From NCBI GenBank assembly GCA_944323505.1, contig CALUST010000025.1, forward strand, positions 1 through 64,000: a DNA stretch of 64,000 bases, written 5' to 3'. Under the pieces are notes generated by a model that saw only the letters and a program-made list of their open reading frames with translations, was not told the origin of the DNA and did no database searches. Numbering within the stretch: the first letter of the stretch is position 1; every line of letters begins with the position of its first letter. Source of the DNA: an uncultured Bacteroidales bacterium. GTDB taxonomy: Bacteria > Bacteroidota > Bacteroidia > Bacteroidales > UBA932. The position numbers and the translations under genes were made by a program. This document shows positions 9,199 through 19,148 of this stretch, one piece after another.

Positions 9199-9206
9199 TA
9201 ACTTTG
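9199..9206 (+). promoter_or_regulatory. Promoter -7 element for the Y_Y_Y regulator gene
   Basis: TAACTTTG matches TAnnTTTG and lies 22 bp before the ATG at 9229. The 260-bp divergent region 8969-9228 thus carries opposing promoters for susC and this regulator. Between them it is AT-rich and no further structure was recognised. Confidence 0.5.
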
Positions 9207-9228
9207 TCCTGAAGTAAAACCACATATC

Positions 9229-12150
9229 ATGGACGGTAACCGTATCCTAATATCACGACTTGCGGCAGTCATGGCCGCTCTGTCCTCCGCTCTTCTCTTT
9301 TCTTTTCCTGCGGGGGCTGCATGGCCTTATGTGAGAAACTGGACAAAGACGGTCTATATGGCCGGAACGCAGAACTGGGACATGGACGAGAGCAGCGGAA
9401 GATTTATGTATTTTGCCAATAATGAGGGACTTCTGGAGTTCGACGGGAATGAGTGGACTCTTGTGCCAGTAGCAAACCATACCAATGTCAGGTCAGTGAT
9501 GTATGATGAGGGCTCAGGGAGAATCTATGCCGGTGCATACAATGAGTTCGGGTATTTCTCCCTTGACAGTTCAGGGAATATGACATACACCTCACTTATC
9601 CAGAAGTTTTCTCTGGAGCATCAGGCTTCTGAGATATGGGGTATCGGAAAGTCTTCTGACTGTATATGGTTTTATGATGACAGTGTCATATACAGACTTG
9701 ACGAGAGGGGACTCGCAACGTATGAGATCGGGTCCAAGATACATTCGTTCGCCGTCATAGCAGACAGACCCGTGTTTTCTGCAGCGGGCAAGGGGCTGAT
9801 GACTGTCAGCGACTACGGCCCCGAAGTCCTTGACGGGGCAGGGGACTTCTGTGATATAAAGATATGCGCCATACTTCCATACATGGGGACTGCAGGGATG
9901 ATCCTGGTCTCCGAGTTCTCAGGCGTGTTCTACTATCGGGACGGCACAGCCAGGCGTCTGGATATTGACGGGCTTCCGGATGATGTACAGATATTCTGTG
10001 CCGATACGGACGGGACATTCCTTGCCCTCGGGACCGTGTCTGACGGAGTCTTTGTCGCCAATCTCGACACAATGGACTCCAATCAGCTGAATACTTTCTC
10101 CGGACTTCAGAACAACACTGTCCTGAGTGTCTTTTTTGATATGGATGGCAATCTGTGGCTGGGACTGGACAAAGGAATCGATTATGTGAACATAAATTCC
10201 CTGGAGAGACACATCTTCATGGACGACCGGCTTTTCGGCTCGGGATATGCGTCGGTCATTCATGACGGACGCATCTGGCTCGGAACCAATCAGGGACTGT
10301 TCAGCATGGCTTATGACGGCGGGAGGATGGATTATTCCACATTGAGGCAGGTCAATGGCATAAAGGGGCAGGTATGGTGTCTGGAAGTCATTGACGGCAC
10401 ATTGTTCTGCGGTCATGACCACGGGCTGTTTGTCATAAGAGGCAATGATGCCTCGCAGGTTGAGGGACTGAGCGGTATATGGACGCTTTTCAGGAATCCT
10501 TTTGTGAAAGGGGAGATATTGGGTTGCTCCCATGACGGGCTCTTTACGCTCCAAAGGCAGGAGGGACGCTGGCTTCCGCATCATATTAAAGGTTTCGGGC
10601 AGTCCAGCAGTACGCTTGAGCCAGACAGTGACGGCAGGATATGGTTTCATCATTGGATAAACGGGCTTTTCAGCCTGACCCTGAATGAGAGGCGGGACTC
10701 GGTCGTGCTTGCGGAATATTTCGGCAGGGACAAGGGCTTCCCGACAGAGCGCAACAATATGCCCAACAGATATGACGGGGACATCGTCTTCTCGTCCGAA
10801 GGGGGATATTACAGATATGACAGGACAGCGGGTAGGGTCAGGCCGGATGCAGAACTGAACGGTCTGTTCGCACGGCCTCCGGTGGCTGCAAAAATCGAGG
10901 AATCTCCATTCGGTGACCTGCTTTTTCTCTCCGGTACGATGCAGATGCTGGCCACGAGGACCTCAGAAGGTTTCAAGACGGACAGCGTGTCATTGAAGTT
11001 CCTGCAGAACAAGAGGATACCGGGTTTTGACAATATCACATGGCAGGACAGGAGCCATTTTCTCATAAATACCGAGGACGGTTTCTCTCTGATAGATGTC
11101 GGGAAGTCCGTAAGGCGGGGAAGGGAGGAAAAGAATGATGTGGTCATCAAGAAAGTGCTGGTTACGGGAGGAAAGGATTCCCTTGTCTACGGGGCAAGAG
11201 GTCCGGTCGGACAATGGCTGCCGCAGGACAGAATCCGTCTCAGATATAAGGACAATTCTCTGCGGTTTGAATTTGTGTGTCCGCAATATGCGACAGGAAA
11301 TGACATGGAATACAGCTGCTTCCTGAAGAATTATGACAAAGACTGGTCTTCATGGACGTCGGAGTGCTCCAAGGAGTATACAGGCCTGCCATACGGCAGC
11401 TACGAGTTCATGGTCAGAGCCGGGAGCCCGTCTTCTGACGTGACCTCCGGGTCGGTGTTTGCATTTACCATACTGCCTCCGTGGTATCTCAGCAAATTCG
11501 CAGTCATTTTCTATACGTTCGCTGCACTTTTCCTGCTTTGGGCACTCCTGAATCTGATCAATATCCGCTCAGAACGCCGGGCAGAGGCTGTAAGGCACAA
11601 AAAGGAGGAGGAGATGAAGGCTCAGAAAGCCATGTATGAGGCCAAGGCCAGGGAGAAGGAAAAGGAGATAGTGATGCTGCGTAACCAGACTCTGGAGGCG
11701 GACCTGAAACACAAGTCTCAGGATCTTGCCAACTCGACTATGAACCTGATACGCAAGAACGAGATACTCATCAGGATAAAGAACGATATAGCAAAGGTAT
11801 GCTCTGAAATCTCAGAGAACACTGACCGCTCCAAGGCGGTGAAGCGGCTCCAGAAGATACAGTTTGACATCAGGGAGAACATCGGTCATGATGATGACTG
11901 GCAGAAATTCGAGAAGAATTTCGACAATGTGTATGAGGACTATCTCAAGCGGCTCAAAAGCGCGTTCCCGAGGCTGACATCTGGGGACATGAGGCTGTGC
12001 GCATATCTGAAGATGGACCTGTCTTCCAAAGATATGGCGTCAATGATGAATATGTCGGTGAGGAGTGTGGAGATGGCAAGATACAGGCTCAGGCAGAAGA
12101 TGGGGCTGAGCCGTGAAACCAATCTTTCTGAGTTTTTGCAGAATTTCTGA
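9229..12150 (+). CDS. Membrane-tethered beta-propeller/Y_Y_Y regulator with C-terminal HTH, no kinase
   Basis: This 973-residue protein has a signal peptide (cleavage near AGAAW, about residue 30), a large periplasmic region of two-component-regulator propeller repeats (motifs such as WDMDESSGRFMYFANNEGL, NLWLGLDKGI, RIWLGTNQGL), a Y_Y_Y domain at about residues 655-750 and one transmembrane helix at about 755-780. A long charged coiled coil at about 785-870 follows, then a C-terminal LuxR-like helix-turn-helix (LTSGDMRLCAYLKMDLSSKD ... SVRSVEMARYRLRQKMGL). No HisKA, HATPase or receiver domain is present. The inferred role is a one-component sensor that binds a glycan fragment in the periplasm and DNA in the cytoplasm. 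It is divergent from the first susC operon, so that operon is its likeliest target. Confidence 0.85.
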   Translation: MDGNRILISRLAAVMAALSSALLFSFPAGAAWPYVRNWTKTVYMAGTQNWDMDESSGRFMYFANNEGLLEFDGNEWTLVPVANHTNVRSVMYDEGSGRIYAGAYNEFGYFSLDSSGNMTYTSLIQKFSLEHQASEIWGIGKSSDCIWFYDDSVIYRLDERGLATYEIGSKIHSFAVIADRPVFSAAGKGLMTVSDYGPEVLDGAGDFCDIKICAILPYMGTAGMILVSEFSGVFYYRDGTARRLDIDGLPDDVQIFCADTDGTFLALGTVSDGVFVANLDTMDSNQLNTFSGLQNNTVLSVFFDMDGNLWLGLDKGIDYVNINSLERHIFMDDRLFGSGYASVIHDGRIWLGTNQGLFSMAYDGGRMDYSTLRQVNGIKGQVWCLEVIDGTLFCGHDHGLFVIRGNDASQVEGLSGIWTLFRNPFVKGEILGCSHDGLFTLQRQEGRWLPHHIKGFGQSSSTLEPDSDGRIWFHHWINGLFSLTLNERRDSVVLAEYFGRDKGFPTERNNMPNRYDGDIVFSSEGGYYRYDRTAGRVRPDAELNGLFARPPVAAKIEESPFGDLLFLSGTMQMLATRTSEGFKTDSVSLKFLQNKRIPGFDNITWQDRSHFLINTEDGFSLIDVGKSVRRGREEKNDVVIKKVLVTGGKDSLVYGARGPVGQWLPQDRIRLRYKDNSLRFEFVCPQYATGNDMEYSCFLKNYDKDWSSWTSECSKEYTGLPYGSYEFMVRAGSPSSDVTSGSVFAFTILPPWYLSKFAVIFYTFAALFLLWALLNLINIRSERRAEAVRHKKEEEMKAQKAMYEAKAREKEKEIVMLRNQTLEADLKHKSQDLANSTMNLIRKNEILIRIKNDIAKVCSEISENTDRSKAVKRLQKIQFDIRENIGHDDDWQKFEKNFDNVYEDYLKRLKSAFPRLTSGDMRLCAYLKMDLSSKDMASMMNMSVRSVEMARYRLRQKMGLSRETNLSEFLQNF

Positions 12151-12165
12151 CAGCAGCCGCTGTCA
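12148..12165. terminator. Perfect hairpin holding both convergent stop codons
   Basis: TGACAGC-AGCC-GCTGTCA is a perfect 7-bp stem with a 4-nt loop. Its left end is the TGA stop of the plus-strand regulator and its right end is the TGA stop of the minus-strand AraC gene. No T-run follows in either direction, so it may act as a 3'-end stabiliser or weak bidirectional terminator. Confidence 0.6.
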
Positions 12166-13032
12166 TTGCTTCCTGAAATCGGAAGGGGAGACGCCTGTCC
12201 TGCGCTTGAACAGTGTGGCGAAGTATTCCGGATTCTCGAAATGCAGGATGTATGAGATCTCCTTGACAGAGGCATTTGTGCCCCTGAGCATTTCCTTTGC
12301 CCTGTGAATCTTGAGATTCAGGAAATATTGTGCCGGGGCCTGTCCTGTGTACTGCTTGAACAGGCGTCGGAACTTGGTGTAGCTCATGTTCATCCTGTCA
12401 GCGATGTCAGGCATCTTGATGTCTTCTTCGATGGCTCCCTGGAGGTAGGCCTTGGCCTTGTCAACGAGCCCGAGGCTCGCGTCATCGTTGTGGAGAGCCC
12501 TGTTCCTGCCTGTCATGAACATCAGTCCGAGAAGATGGTTGACAATCCCTGCAAGCAGCTGCTGGAAATACGGTTCCTGTCTTGTGGCTGTGCGGATGGC
12601 GTCGTTGTAGAGTTCCACGAAACTCTCATCATATCCCACATGATACAGCGGGTTTCCCGGAGAGAAGAAGCCGACTGATACACGGTTGTCGATATTGACC
12701 CCGCTGAATCCTATCCAGTATTCTGTCCATCCTGTTTCCTCATCAGGGTGGTATGTGTGCCACTCTCCGGGGAAGATGATGAACATGTCCCCGGCCTTGA
12801 CCGACATGAGCCCTCCGTGGTCTGTGCGCAGGACGCCCTGCCCGTCAATTATATATAGCAGCTGGTATTCGGACAGGATGCGTCCGTTGGCCGGATTGAA
12901 CATATATTCCTGGTTGTGTCTGTGTGGAGGGTATTCTTCTCCGGGGGCTATCTTCTGGTAGCCGCAGGAGCATACTGTGAGCCCCCACAATTCGTCCCTC
13001 TTGTTCTTGGGAATGTATTTTATCGGTTCCAT
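12163..13032 (-). CDS. AraC-family transcriptional regulator
   Basis: This 289-residue cytoplasmic protein has an N-terminal cupin-like AraC sensor domain (about residues 15-150, with PPHRHNQEY and FPGEWHTYHPDEE) and a C-terminal double helix-turn-helix (about residues 190-289: MSYTKFRRLFKQYTGQAP; ISYILHFENPEYFATLFKRR). It probably binds a small sugar and activates transcription. The start at 13032 (MEPIKYIP) is preferred over an in-frame ATG 39 bp upstream because the extra 13 residues are hydrophobic and unlike the family. The gene is divergent from the second susC operon and separated from it by 148 bp, which makes that operon and autoregulation the likeliest targets. The effector is not known. 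Confidence 0.9.
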   Translation of the reverse strand: MEPIKYIPKNKRDELWGLTVCSCGYQKIAPGEEYPPHRHNQEYMFNPANGRILSEYQLLYIIDGQGVLRTDHGGLMSVKAGDMFIIFPGEWHTYHPDEETGWTEYWIGFSGVNIDNRVSVGFFSPGNPLYHVGYDESFVELYNDAIRTATRQEPYFQQLLAGIVNHLLGLMFMTGRNRALHNDDASLGLVDKAKAYLQGAIEEDIKMPDIADRMNMSYTKFRRLFKQYTGQAPAQYFLNLKIHRAKEMLRGTNASVKEISYILHFENPEYFATLFKRRTGVSPSDFRKQ

Positions 13033-13131
13033 GTCTGAAAGGTAGACATAAAAATCGAAGAATGGAAACAAGTGGTCAAATTACATAGGTCTATTGTTAA
13101 AAAACATAGTGTACATTGATGGGGACGCGAT

Positions 13132-13139
13132 TATCTTTG
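13132..13139 (+). promoter_or_regulatory. Promoter -7 element for the second susC operon
   Basis: TATCTTTG followed by CATACG matches TAnnTTTG and lies 41 bp before the susC ATG at 13181. No -33 TTTG is placed correctly, consistent with dependence on an activator such as the divergent AraC protein. Confidence 0.6.
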
Positions 13140-13180
13140 CATACGACATTAAACAGACAACTAATAACCGTCATACAGAA

Positions 13181-16100
13181 ATGAAAAAATGTCTATTGGT
13201 GCTTGTCCTGTTCTGTACAGGCCTGTCGTTGTCGGCACAGACAATGGCAGTGAAAGGTACGGTGACTTCATCAGAGGACGGGCAGCCGCTTTCAGGAGTT
13301 GCCGTCATACTTGAAGGAACCACCAAAGGGACTCTGACCGACCTTGACGGGAACTGGTCATTGGACGTCCCTGAATCCGGGGGGGGTCTCTTTTATTCAC
13401 CTGCCTCGGGTTCTCTGACCGGCATGAAGAGATAGGTGACAGATCTGTCATCAATGTAACACTCGAAACAAGTTCGACCCAACTCGATGAACTCGTTGTC
13501 ATCGGTTACGGTACAGTCAGGAAGAGCGACCTTACCGGTGCTGTGTCGTCCGTCAAGGGCGATGATCTGAAAAAGGCTTCAGTCGCATCTGTGGGTGCTG
13601 CCTTGCAGGGCAGGGTGGCCGGCGTGACTGTCACTTCCAATACAGGTCAGCCAGGCTCTGACGTGTCCATACGCATCAGGGGCATTGGCTCTGTCAATGC
13701 CGGCGTCTCGCCTCTGTATGTCGTTGACGGGATGATTGTCAATGACATCAACTTTCTAAGCCCTAATGATATAGCCACTACGGAAGTCCTCAAGGATGCC
13801 GCTTCTGCAGCCATCTACGGTTCTCGTGCGGCCAACGGGGTGATCCTCATCACGACCAAGTCGGCATCGCAGAGCCCGCGTACCAGAATCACATTCGAGG
13901 CATACGCCGGAGTCCAGACCAGATGGAAGAAACTGGATCTGATGAAGTCTCAGGAGCATCTGGAGACTTATCTCAAACTCAATCCCGTGAGCCAGGCGGA
14001 GATTGACGCCTACGAGACAGGAGGACTCAATGCGTGGCTCAATTATGCCAGAATCGGAGGCGTCGACTATTATCCTGTAGCGACGGATGTCCCCGGACAG
14101 GGATTCAACTATGCCGCCCAGAATACAGACTGGCAGGATGAAGTGTTCAGAAGCGCCGCCATCCAGAACTATTATATCGCAATAGACTCCGGCAGCCGGA
14201 AAGTCAGCCAGACTTTCAGCGCGAACTATTTCTCCCAGGACGGTACCATCATCGGCTCATGGTACAACAGGCTCAACCTGCACTACAGTGCCTCGTCCGA
14301 GATCAAGAAATGGCTGAAGATGGGGAGTTCCCTCAACTTTTCTTCTACAAGGTCGAGATGGGCACTCAACAACAACTCCCAGCCGGGAGCGTCGGTCATA
14401 TCGGCAGCCATGGCAATGGCGCCATGGGACCCGGCATATTATCCCGAAGGCAGCCTCAACTATCTCGGAGAGGATCTCGGGGGCAACATAGCCGCCGCGT
14501 CCAACTTCAAGAATGTGGTGAACCCGTATTCGATGGCCACCCATACCTATCCGAAAGGCAGCACCGAACGCTTCGTAGGCTCGATTTATCTCGAACTCAA
14601 GCCTTTCAAGGGCTTCGTGTTCCGCTCTGACTTCAATTTCGACCTTTCATACGTCCATTCAAGGTCCTTTACGGAAGAATACTACCATTCTGCCGCAGAC
14701 AAGAACGATTCCAACTCGATATCCCAGAACCAGAGCCGTTCGGCAAGTTTCAACTTCAACAATTACGCGACTTATTCCCGCTCGTTCGGCAAGCATGACT
14801 TCTCCATAATGGCCGGACAGACCATAGACATGTCGGAGAACGAGAGTGTCGGTGTGGGAGGACGCAACCTTCTGCACACCGGTGAGAGGTTCTGGTCATT
14901 CAATTACGCGACTACGGATTTCACCCAAGGTGGCTCATACAACGGACAGTACCGCAGGATGTCTTTCATTGGCCGTGTGACATACGACTATGCTGACCGC
15001 TATCTTTTCACATTCAACTGGCGTTCTGACGGCAACCGTTCGTTCCAGAACCATCCTTGGGGACATTTCCCCTCTGTGGCAGTGGCCTGGAAACTCTCTG
15101 AGGAGAACTGGCTGAAGAGTGCGGACAAGGTTTCCCTCCTCAAACTCAGATTCGGATGGGGGCTGCTCGGAAATGACAGCGTGGATGCCAATCTCTTCAC
15201 ATTGACAATGGACTCCAGCATGTATGCCAACCTCGGCTATCCGTTCGGTCCGGGGACGGGTGACAAGCAGGAACTCAGTACAGGTGCGGCTGTCACCAGC
15301 CTCAAGAACCTCAACGGCAGATGGGAGATTTCAGAGCACTATAACATGGGCGTGGACTTCGGATTCTTCCAGGACAGGCTCACGGGAACTCTCGACCTCT
15401 TCATCCGTGACACCAAGGATATGCTTCTCGCACGCAGGTGGCCATATTACGTCGGCGACCTCTATACGGCAGTCGACAATGTCGGCACGATGCGCAACAG
15501 CGGAGTCGAACTCCAGCTCGAATGGAAGGATTCGTTTCCTCTCGGGAATCACAATTTCTTCTACGGCATCAGCGGCAATATTTCATTCGTGAAGAATGTT
15601 GTCGTGAACATGAACGGGGCGGACAGGATATACGGCGACAAGACTGTCACTGACCAGGGCTTCGCGGTAGGCTCTTTTTGGGGCTATGAGGCTGACGGCA
15701 TCTTCCGTACCCAGGAGGAGATTGACGAGTACTTCCGTATCAAGCCCAATCCTACGAACGATCCTGAAATCGATGCGTACAATGCCACCCGCAACATCCA
15801 CGGTTTCGAAGTCGGCGACGTGAGATATGTCGACCAGAACGGGGACGGAGAACTCGATGACATAGAGGACATGAAAGTGATCGGCAACCCGTTCCCGAAA
15901 TTCACCTACGGATTCAACATCAATCTCGGATGGGGACCGGTAGACCTCTCCATGTTCTTCCAGGGTGTCTATGGCAACACCATCTACAACGCCATGCGCG
16001 AGAGGCTCGAAGGCAACGGTCTCAACTCACAGTTGAGTACTGCGATGAGGGATGTGTGGACGGTTGACAATCCGGACGGCTCTCTCCCGAATCCGAACCA

Positions 16101-16362
16101 CACCGTGAACTTCTGGACATCTGACAGGTTTCTTGAGAGCGGTTCGTATTTGAGACTCAAGAATATGCAGATCGGCTACACGATACCGCAGAAAGCCCTG
16201 CAGAAGGCAAAGATCCAGAATTTCAGGGTCTACCTTGCCGCGAACAACCTGTTCACTGTCACAAAGTACAGCGGATATGACCCTGAAGTGGGAGGCGGGG
16301 TAGACTACGGCAACTATCCTCAGTCCAGGACATTCATGCTCGGTGTGAACTTTACTTTCTAA
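13181..16362 (+). pseudogene. susC: SusC-family TonB-dependent transporter, frameshifted in a G8 tract
   Basis: The ATG at 13181 opens a normal SusC: signal peptide (MKKCLLVLVL...LSAQ) and carboxypeptidase-D-like domain, running to a G8 tract at 13379-13386. In the present sequence this frame ends at TAG 13433-13435 after 84 codons. The rest of a complete SusC continues in another frame: LLFTCLGFSD just after the tract, plug motifs IGYGTVRKSDLTGAV and IYGSRAANGVILITT, then the barrel to the terminal NFTF at 16362. One added G (G9) restores a protein of 1060 residues, and the length then matches the third SusC here exactly (PESGGGSLLF against PEAKGKTLVF). No other break was seen. The gene may be phase-off, recently broken, or miscalled in a homopolymer. 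It would import glucan oligosaccharides with the intact SusD that follows. Confidence 0.85.
13379..13386 (+). repeat. G8 homopolymer causing the susC frameshift
   Basis: Eight G at residues 67-69 of the second susC put all downstream sequence out of frame. Nine (or six) would be in frame. It is the only visible lesion in the gene. Confidence 0.85.
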
Positions 16363-16378
16363 ACAGGAGGAAAATCAG

Positions 16379-18031
16379 ATGAAAAGAATATCAATCATAG
16401 CCTTGATGGCATCAGTACTTGCATTTTCTTCTTGTCAGGACTGGCTGATGGAGATACCTGCGGGTACGCAGACTCTTGACGAATACTACATTGACGGTCA
16501 GTCATGCGGACCGGTGGTAGTGGCCTGCTACGCCCCTATGCAACTCCAGTACAGGGACGGTATCTATTTCGACGAGTGGTTCTTCGGAGACATCTGCTCC
16601 GACGACGCCTACAAGGGAGGCCAGACTGTAGAGGAGGATACCAACCTGTCTGATATGGAGAATTTCAGGGTGAATGCCGACAATGACATCCTGCTCCAGT
16701 TCTACCGCATACAATATGTCGGGATAGCACGCTGCAACCGGGCCATCGAAGACATCGCGAAAGTCCCTGTGGACGAGTATATGGATGCCGTGCTCCAGGC
16801 CAGGTACATTGCTGAGGCCAGGTGTCTCAGGGCATTCTACTATATGAGGCTCGTGCGCATATTCGGAAAGGTGCCATACGTGACGACAGCCATCAACGGG
16901 ACCGACCAGCTGGGTTATCAGAGGGCTGAACTCTCCACCATCTGGAACGGCATCGTGAAAGACCTCAAGGATGCTGAGGTGTTCCTCTGGAACAAGTCGG
17001 AATATCATGAGGCAGACCTCGGTCATGTGACCAAAGGCACTGCCCATGCCTTGCTTCTGAAGGCATTCCTTACAGGTCATGAATATCTGGAGGGAGTTGA
17101 CGGCAGGAGCGCGTATGAGAATGCGAAATATTGGGGCGAGAAGATTGTCAACTCCGGACAATATGATCTCTGCGACGACTATTGGGACAATTTCGCCCTC
17201 ACAGGAGAGAACGGCATCGAGTCCGTGTTCGAGATACAATATACCAATGACCCTACGAGCGACTTCGGTTCAGGCGGGCACCGCGGTGCTTTCACCTGCC
17301 GCCAGCAGCGCTGCCGCTCCACAAAATTCACTGACGGGAGTGCCGGATGGGGCTACAACAGGCCTACACAGGATCTGCTCGACGAATACGAGGAGGGTGA
17401 CCCGCGCAAGGACATGACCATCTATGTGCTTGAGGAGGACGAGATTGACAATCCACGTGAGGACTTCTATGGCGGTGAGGTCAGGACTCTCAGTCTGAAA
17501 TATGCGATGATGACGGACGGGGAGGGAGGTACGGTGTACCGTCTTGATGCCAATAACCCGTATGACCCGATTAACACCAAGGAGATACGCTTCGCTGACG
17601 TCCTTCTGATGTATGCCGAGGCGTGCGTCGAGACAGGAGACCTCGGCACTGCGGAGACTGTCCTTGAACGTGTCAGGAACAGGGCTCGCGGAGGTGATCC
17701 TGCGATACTTCCTCAGTTCCCGGACTATTCCATCAGGGTGTGGAACGGCTCGGACTACGAATATCGTCAATTGCAGGACAATGCTGATGATCTCCGTGCG
17801 GCCATCCGCCATGAGAGAAGGGTGGAACTCGCGATGGAAGGCCACAGATGGTTCGACCTCAACCGCTGGGGCATTGCTGCCGAGGTGATGAACCGGCACA
17901 TCCGTGAGGACGAGTTCCAGACCTTGTACGGAGGCATAGTCCAGGATTTCCGCAAAGGTGTGAACGAGATCTTCCCTATTCCTGCAGAGGAGCGAAGACT
18001 TGCTGGTCTGGATCAGAACCCCGGGTACTAA
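16379..18031 (+). CDS. susD: SusD-family outer-membrane glycan-binding lipoprotein
   Basis: This 550-residue lipoprotein (lipobox FSSC) belongs to the RagB/SusD family, with ARCLRAFYYMRLVRIFGKVP and AIRHERRVELAMEGHRWFD. It is intact although the susC partner upstream is out of frame, which argues that the susC lesion is recent, reversible or technical. A real AGGAGG ribosome binding site stands 8-13 bp before the ATG, unusual in this genome; it could allow translation that does not depend on susC. It binds oligosaccharide at the cell surface and caps SusC. It is related to the SusD of the first operon. Confidence 0.93.
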   Translation: MKRISIIALMASVLAFSSCQDWLMEIPAGTQTLDEYYIDGQSCGPVVVACYAPMQLQYRDGIYFDEWFFGDICSDDAYKGGQTVEEDTNLSDMENFRVNADNDILLQFYRIQYVGIARCNRAIEDIAKVPVDEYMDAVLQARYIAEARCLRAFYYMRLVRIFGKVPYVTTAINGTDQLGYQRAELSTIWNGIVKDLKDAEVFLWNKSEYHEADLGHVTKGTAHALLLKAFLTGHEYLEGVDGRSAYENAKYWGEKIVNSGQYDLCDDYWDNFALTGENGIESVFEIQYTNDPTSDFGSGGHRGAFTCRQQRCRSTKFTDGSAGWGYNRPTQDLLDEYEEGDPRKDMTIYVLEEDEIDNPREDFYGGEVRTLSLKYAMMTDGEGGTVYRLDANNPYDPINTKEIRFADVLLMYAEACVETGDLGTAETVLERVRNRARGGDPAILPQFPDYSIRVWNGSDYEYRQLQDNADDLRAAIRHERRVELAMEGHRWFDLNRWGIAAEVMNRHIREDEFQTLYGGIVQDFRKGVNEIFPIPAEERRLAGLDQNPGY

Positions 18032-18095
18032 AAGACTACAACTGAGATCTAAACCATTAACACAAAAAACAATAAACCTTTAATTCAAATCAATC

Positions 18096-19094
18096 ATGAA
18101 AAGGACATTTATTTTTAAGGCAGTCTGCGCAGCCATGGCGGTTGCCTCACTTGCAGCTTGTAAGAAGGACGATCCAGTCACTCCTGGAGAAGACGGGACA
18201 CAGGGAGGCGGAAGCGCGCAGTACACCCTGCTTGCAACTCCTCTGACAGTCAATTTCTCCTGGAGCGACCCTGCTCCTCAGGATGTCACTGTCACAACCA
18301 ACGCACCTGACGGATTCACTGTGGGTGAGACTCCTGAATGGTTCACTGCTACTGTATCAGGCAACAAGGTGACTCTCGCTCCTAAGCCGAATGAGGGAGA
18401 CAAGAGAACCTACACCCTCACAATCAGCGCAGAAGGAGCGAATTCTGTGACTATTGTTGTCAACCAGGCAGCAAAAGGCGAGATTCACGAGTCTCTTAAA
18501 GGAGAGAAATACATTGTATGGCAGCTCGACCAGACTTCAACAGAGTATCTCGGCGACAAGATCATCCTCAGCCTCGGCGACAACGGCAATGACAAGAAAT
18601 TCTTCATCTGGGACAGCAATAACAACGGTACCGGAGGTATGGCATTTGACGCAGGTACTTCTGAGGGCCCTAACTTCTACGGCAATCAGGGATATATGGG
18701 GCTGGTTGTAGGCTCAATCGGATGGTCCGGTGCAGGCTATGTCTATTCTGACGAGGCAGGGCTGAATAATGCAATTCCGGAGTTCCAGCAGATTCTTGAT
18801 GACAAGGGCGAGGGATGGTATTTCCACGCTGCAGTCAAAGGTACTCCTGGCGTGGGCTCGAACTTCCTGCTCAGTAATATCGATGATTCGAAATCCTACC
18901 TGGTAAGTTGGGACTCTTATAAGATGAGCCTTTCAGAATGGGCTGAAATCGAGATACCTATGACTACTGTCCTTGCAACAGGATGGACAGGTCCTGCAAT
19001 GAACACCAACAACATGATTGTCCGCAGCAGTACAAAACAGGGTGACGTTGTACAATACGATGCGCTCTTCATCTATAAAAAAGTTACCGAATAA
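18096..19094 (+). CDS. BACON-domain surface glycan-binding lipoprotein
   Basis: This 332-residue lipoprotein (LAACKKDD lipobox) has a BACON-like domain at about residues 45-125 (PEWFTATVSGNKVTLAPKPN; final strand TIVVNQAA) and a C-terminal beta domain ending DALFIYKKVTE. The C-terminal domain is related to that of the lipoprotein at 3317-4129, which lacks the BACON domain. BACON modules act as spacers or mucin/carbohydrate-linked domains in Bacteroidales surface proteins. Its position after susD fits a surface glycan-binding protein that captures beta-glucan for import. No enzymatic motif is present. Binding has to be inferred from context. Confidence 0.78.
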   Translation: MKRTFIFKAVCAAMAVASLAACKKDDPVTPGEDGTQGGGSAQYTLLATPLTVNFSWSDPAPQDVTVTTNAPDGFTVGETPEWFTATVSGNKVTLAPKPNEGDKRTYTLTISAEGANSVTIVVNQAAKGEIHESLKGEKYIVWQLDQTSTEYLGDKIILSLGDNGNDKKFFIWDSNNNGTGGMAFDAGTSEGPNFYGNQGYMGLVVGSIGWSGAGYVYSDEAGLNNAIPEFQQILDDKGEGWYFHAAVKGTPGVGSNFLLSNIDDSKSYLVSWDSYKMSLSEWAEIEIPMTTVLATGWTGPAMNTNNMIVRSSTKQGDVVQYDALFIYKKVTE

Positions 19095-19104
19095 TTGATT
19101 TTGT

Positions 19105-19132
19105 GACCGGTCCGGGTCTTCCGGACCCGGTC
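19105..19132 (+). terminator. Intercistronic GC-rich hairpin
   Basis: GACCGG and TCCGG pair with CCGGA and CCGGTC with one bulge around GTCTT, followed by TTTCACTA. It lies between two lipoprotein genes of the operon and probably gives partial termination or stabilises the upstream mRNA. Confidence 0.6.
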
Positions 19133-19148
19133 TTTCACTAAAAACACA

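Noticed and set aside
9919..10653. Minus-strand frame inside the propeller regulator
   Set aside because: It is an antisense shadow with no start signal or domain.
13094..13180. Upstream in-frame start for the second susC
   Set aside because: It would begin before the -7 promoter element and add residues before an otherwise normal signal peptide.
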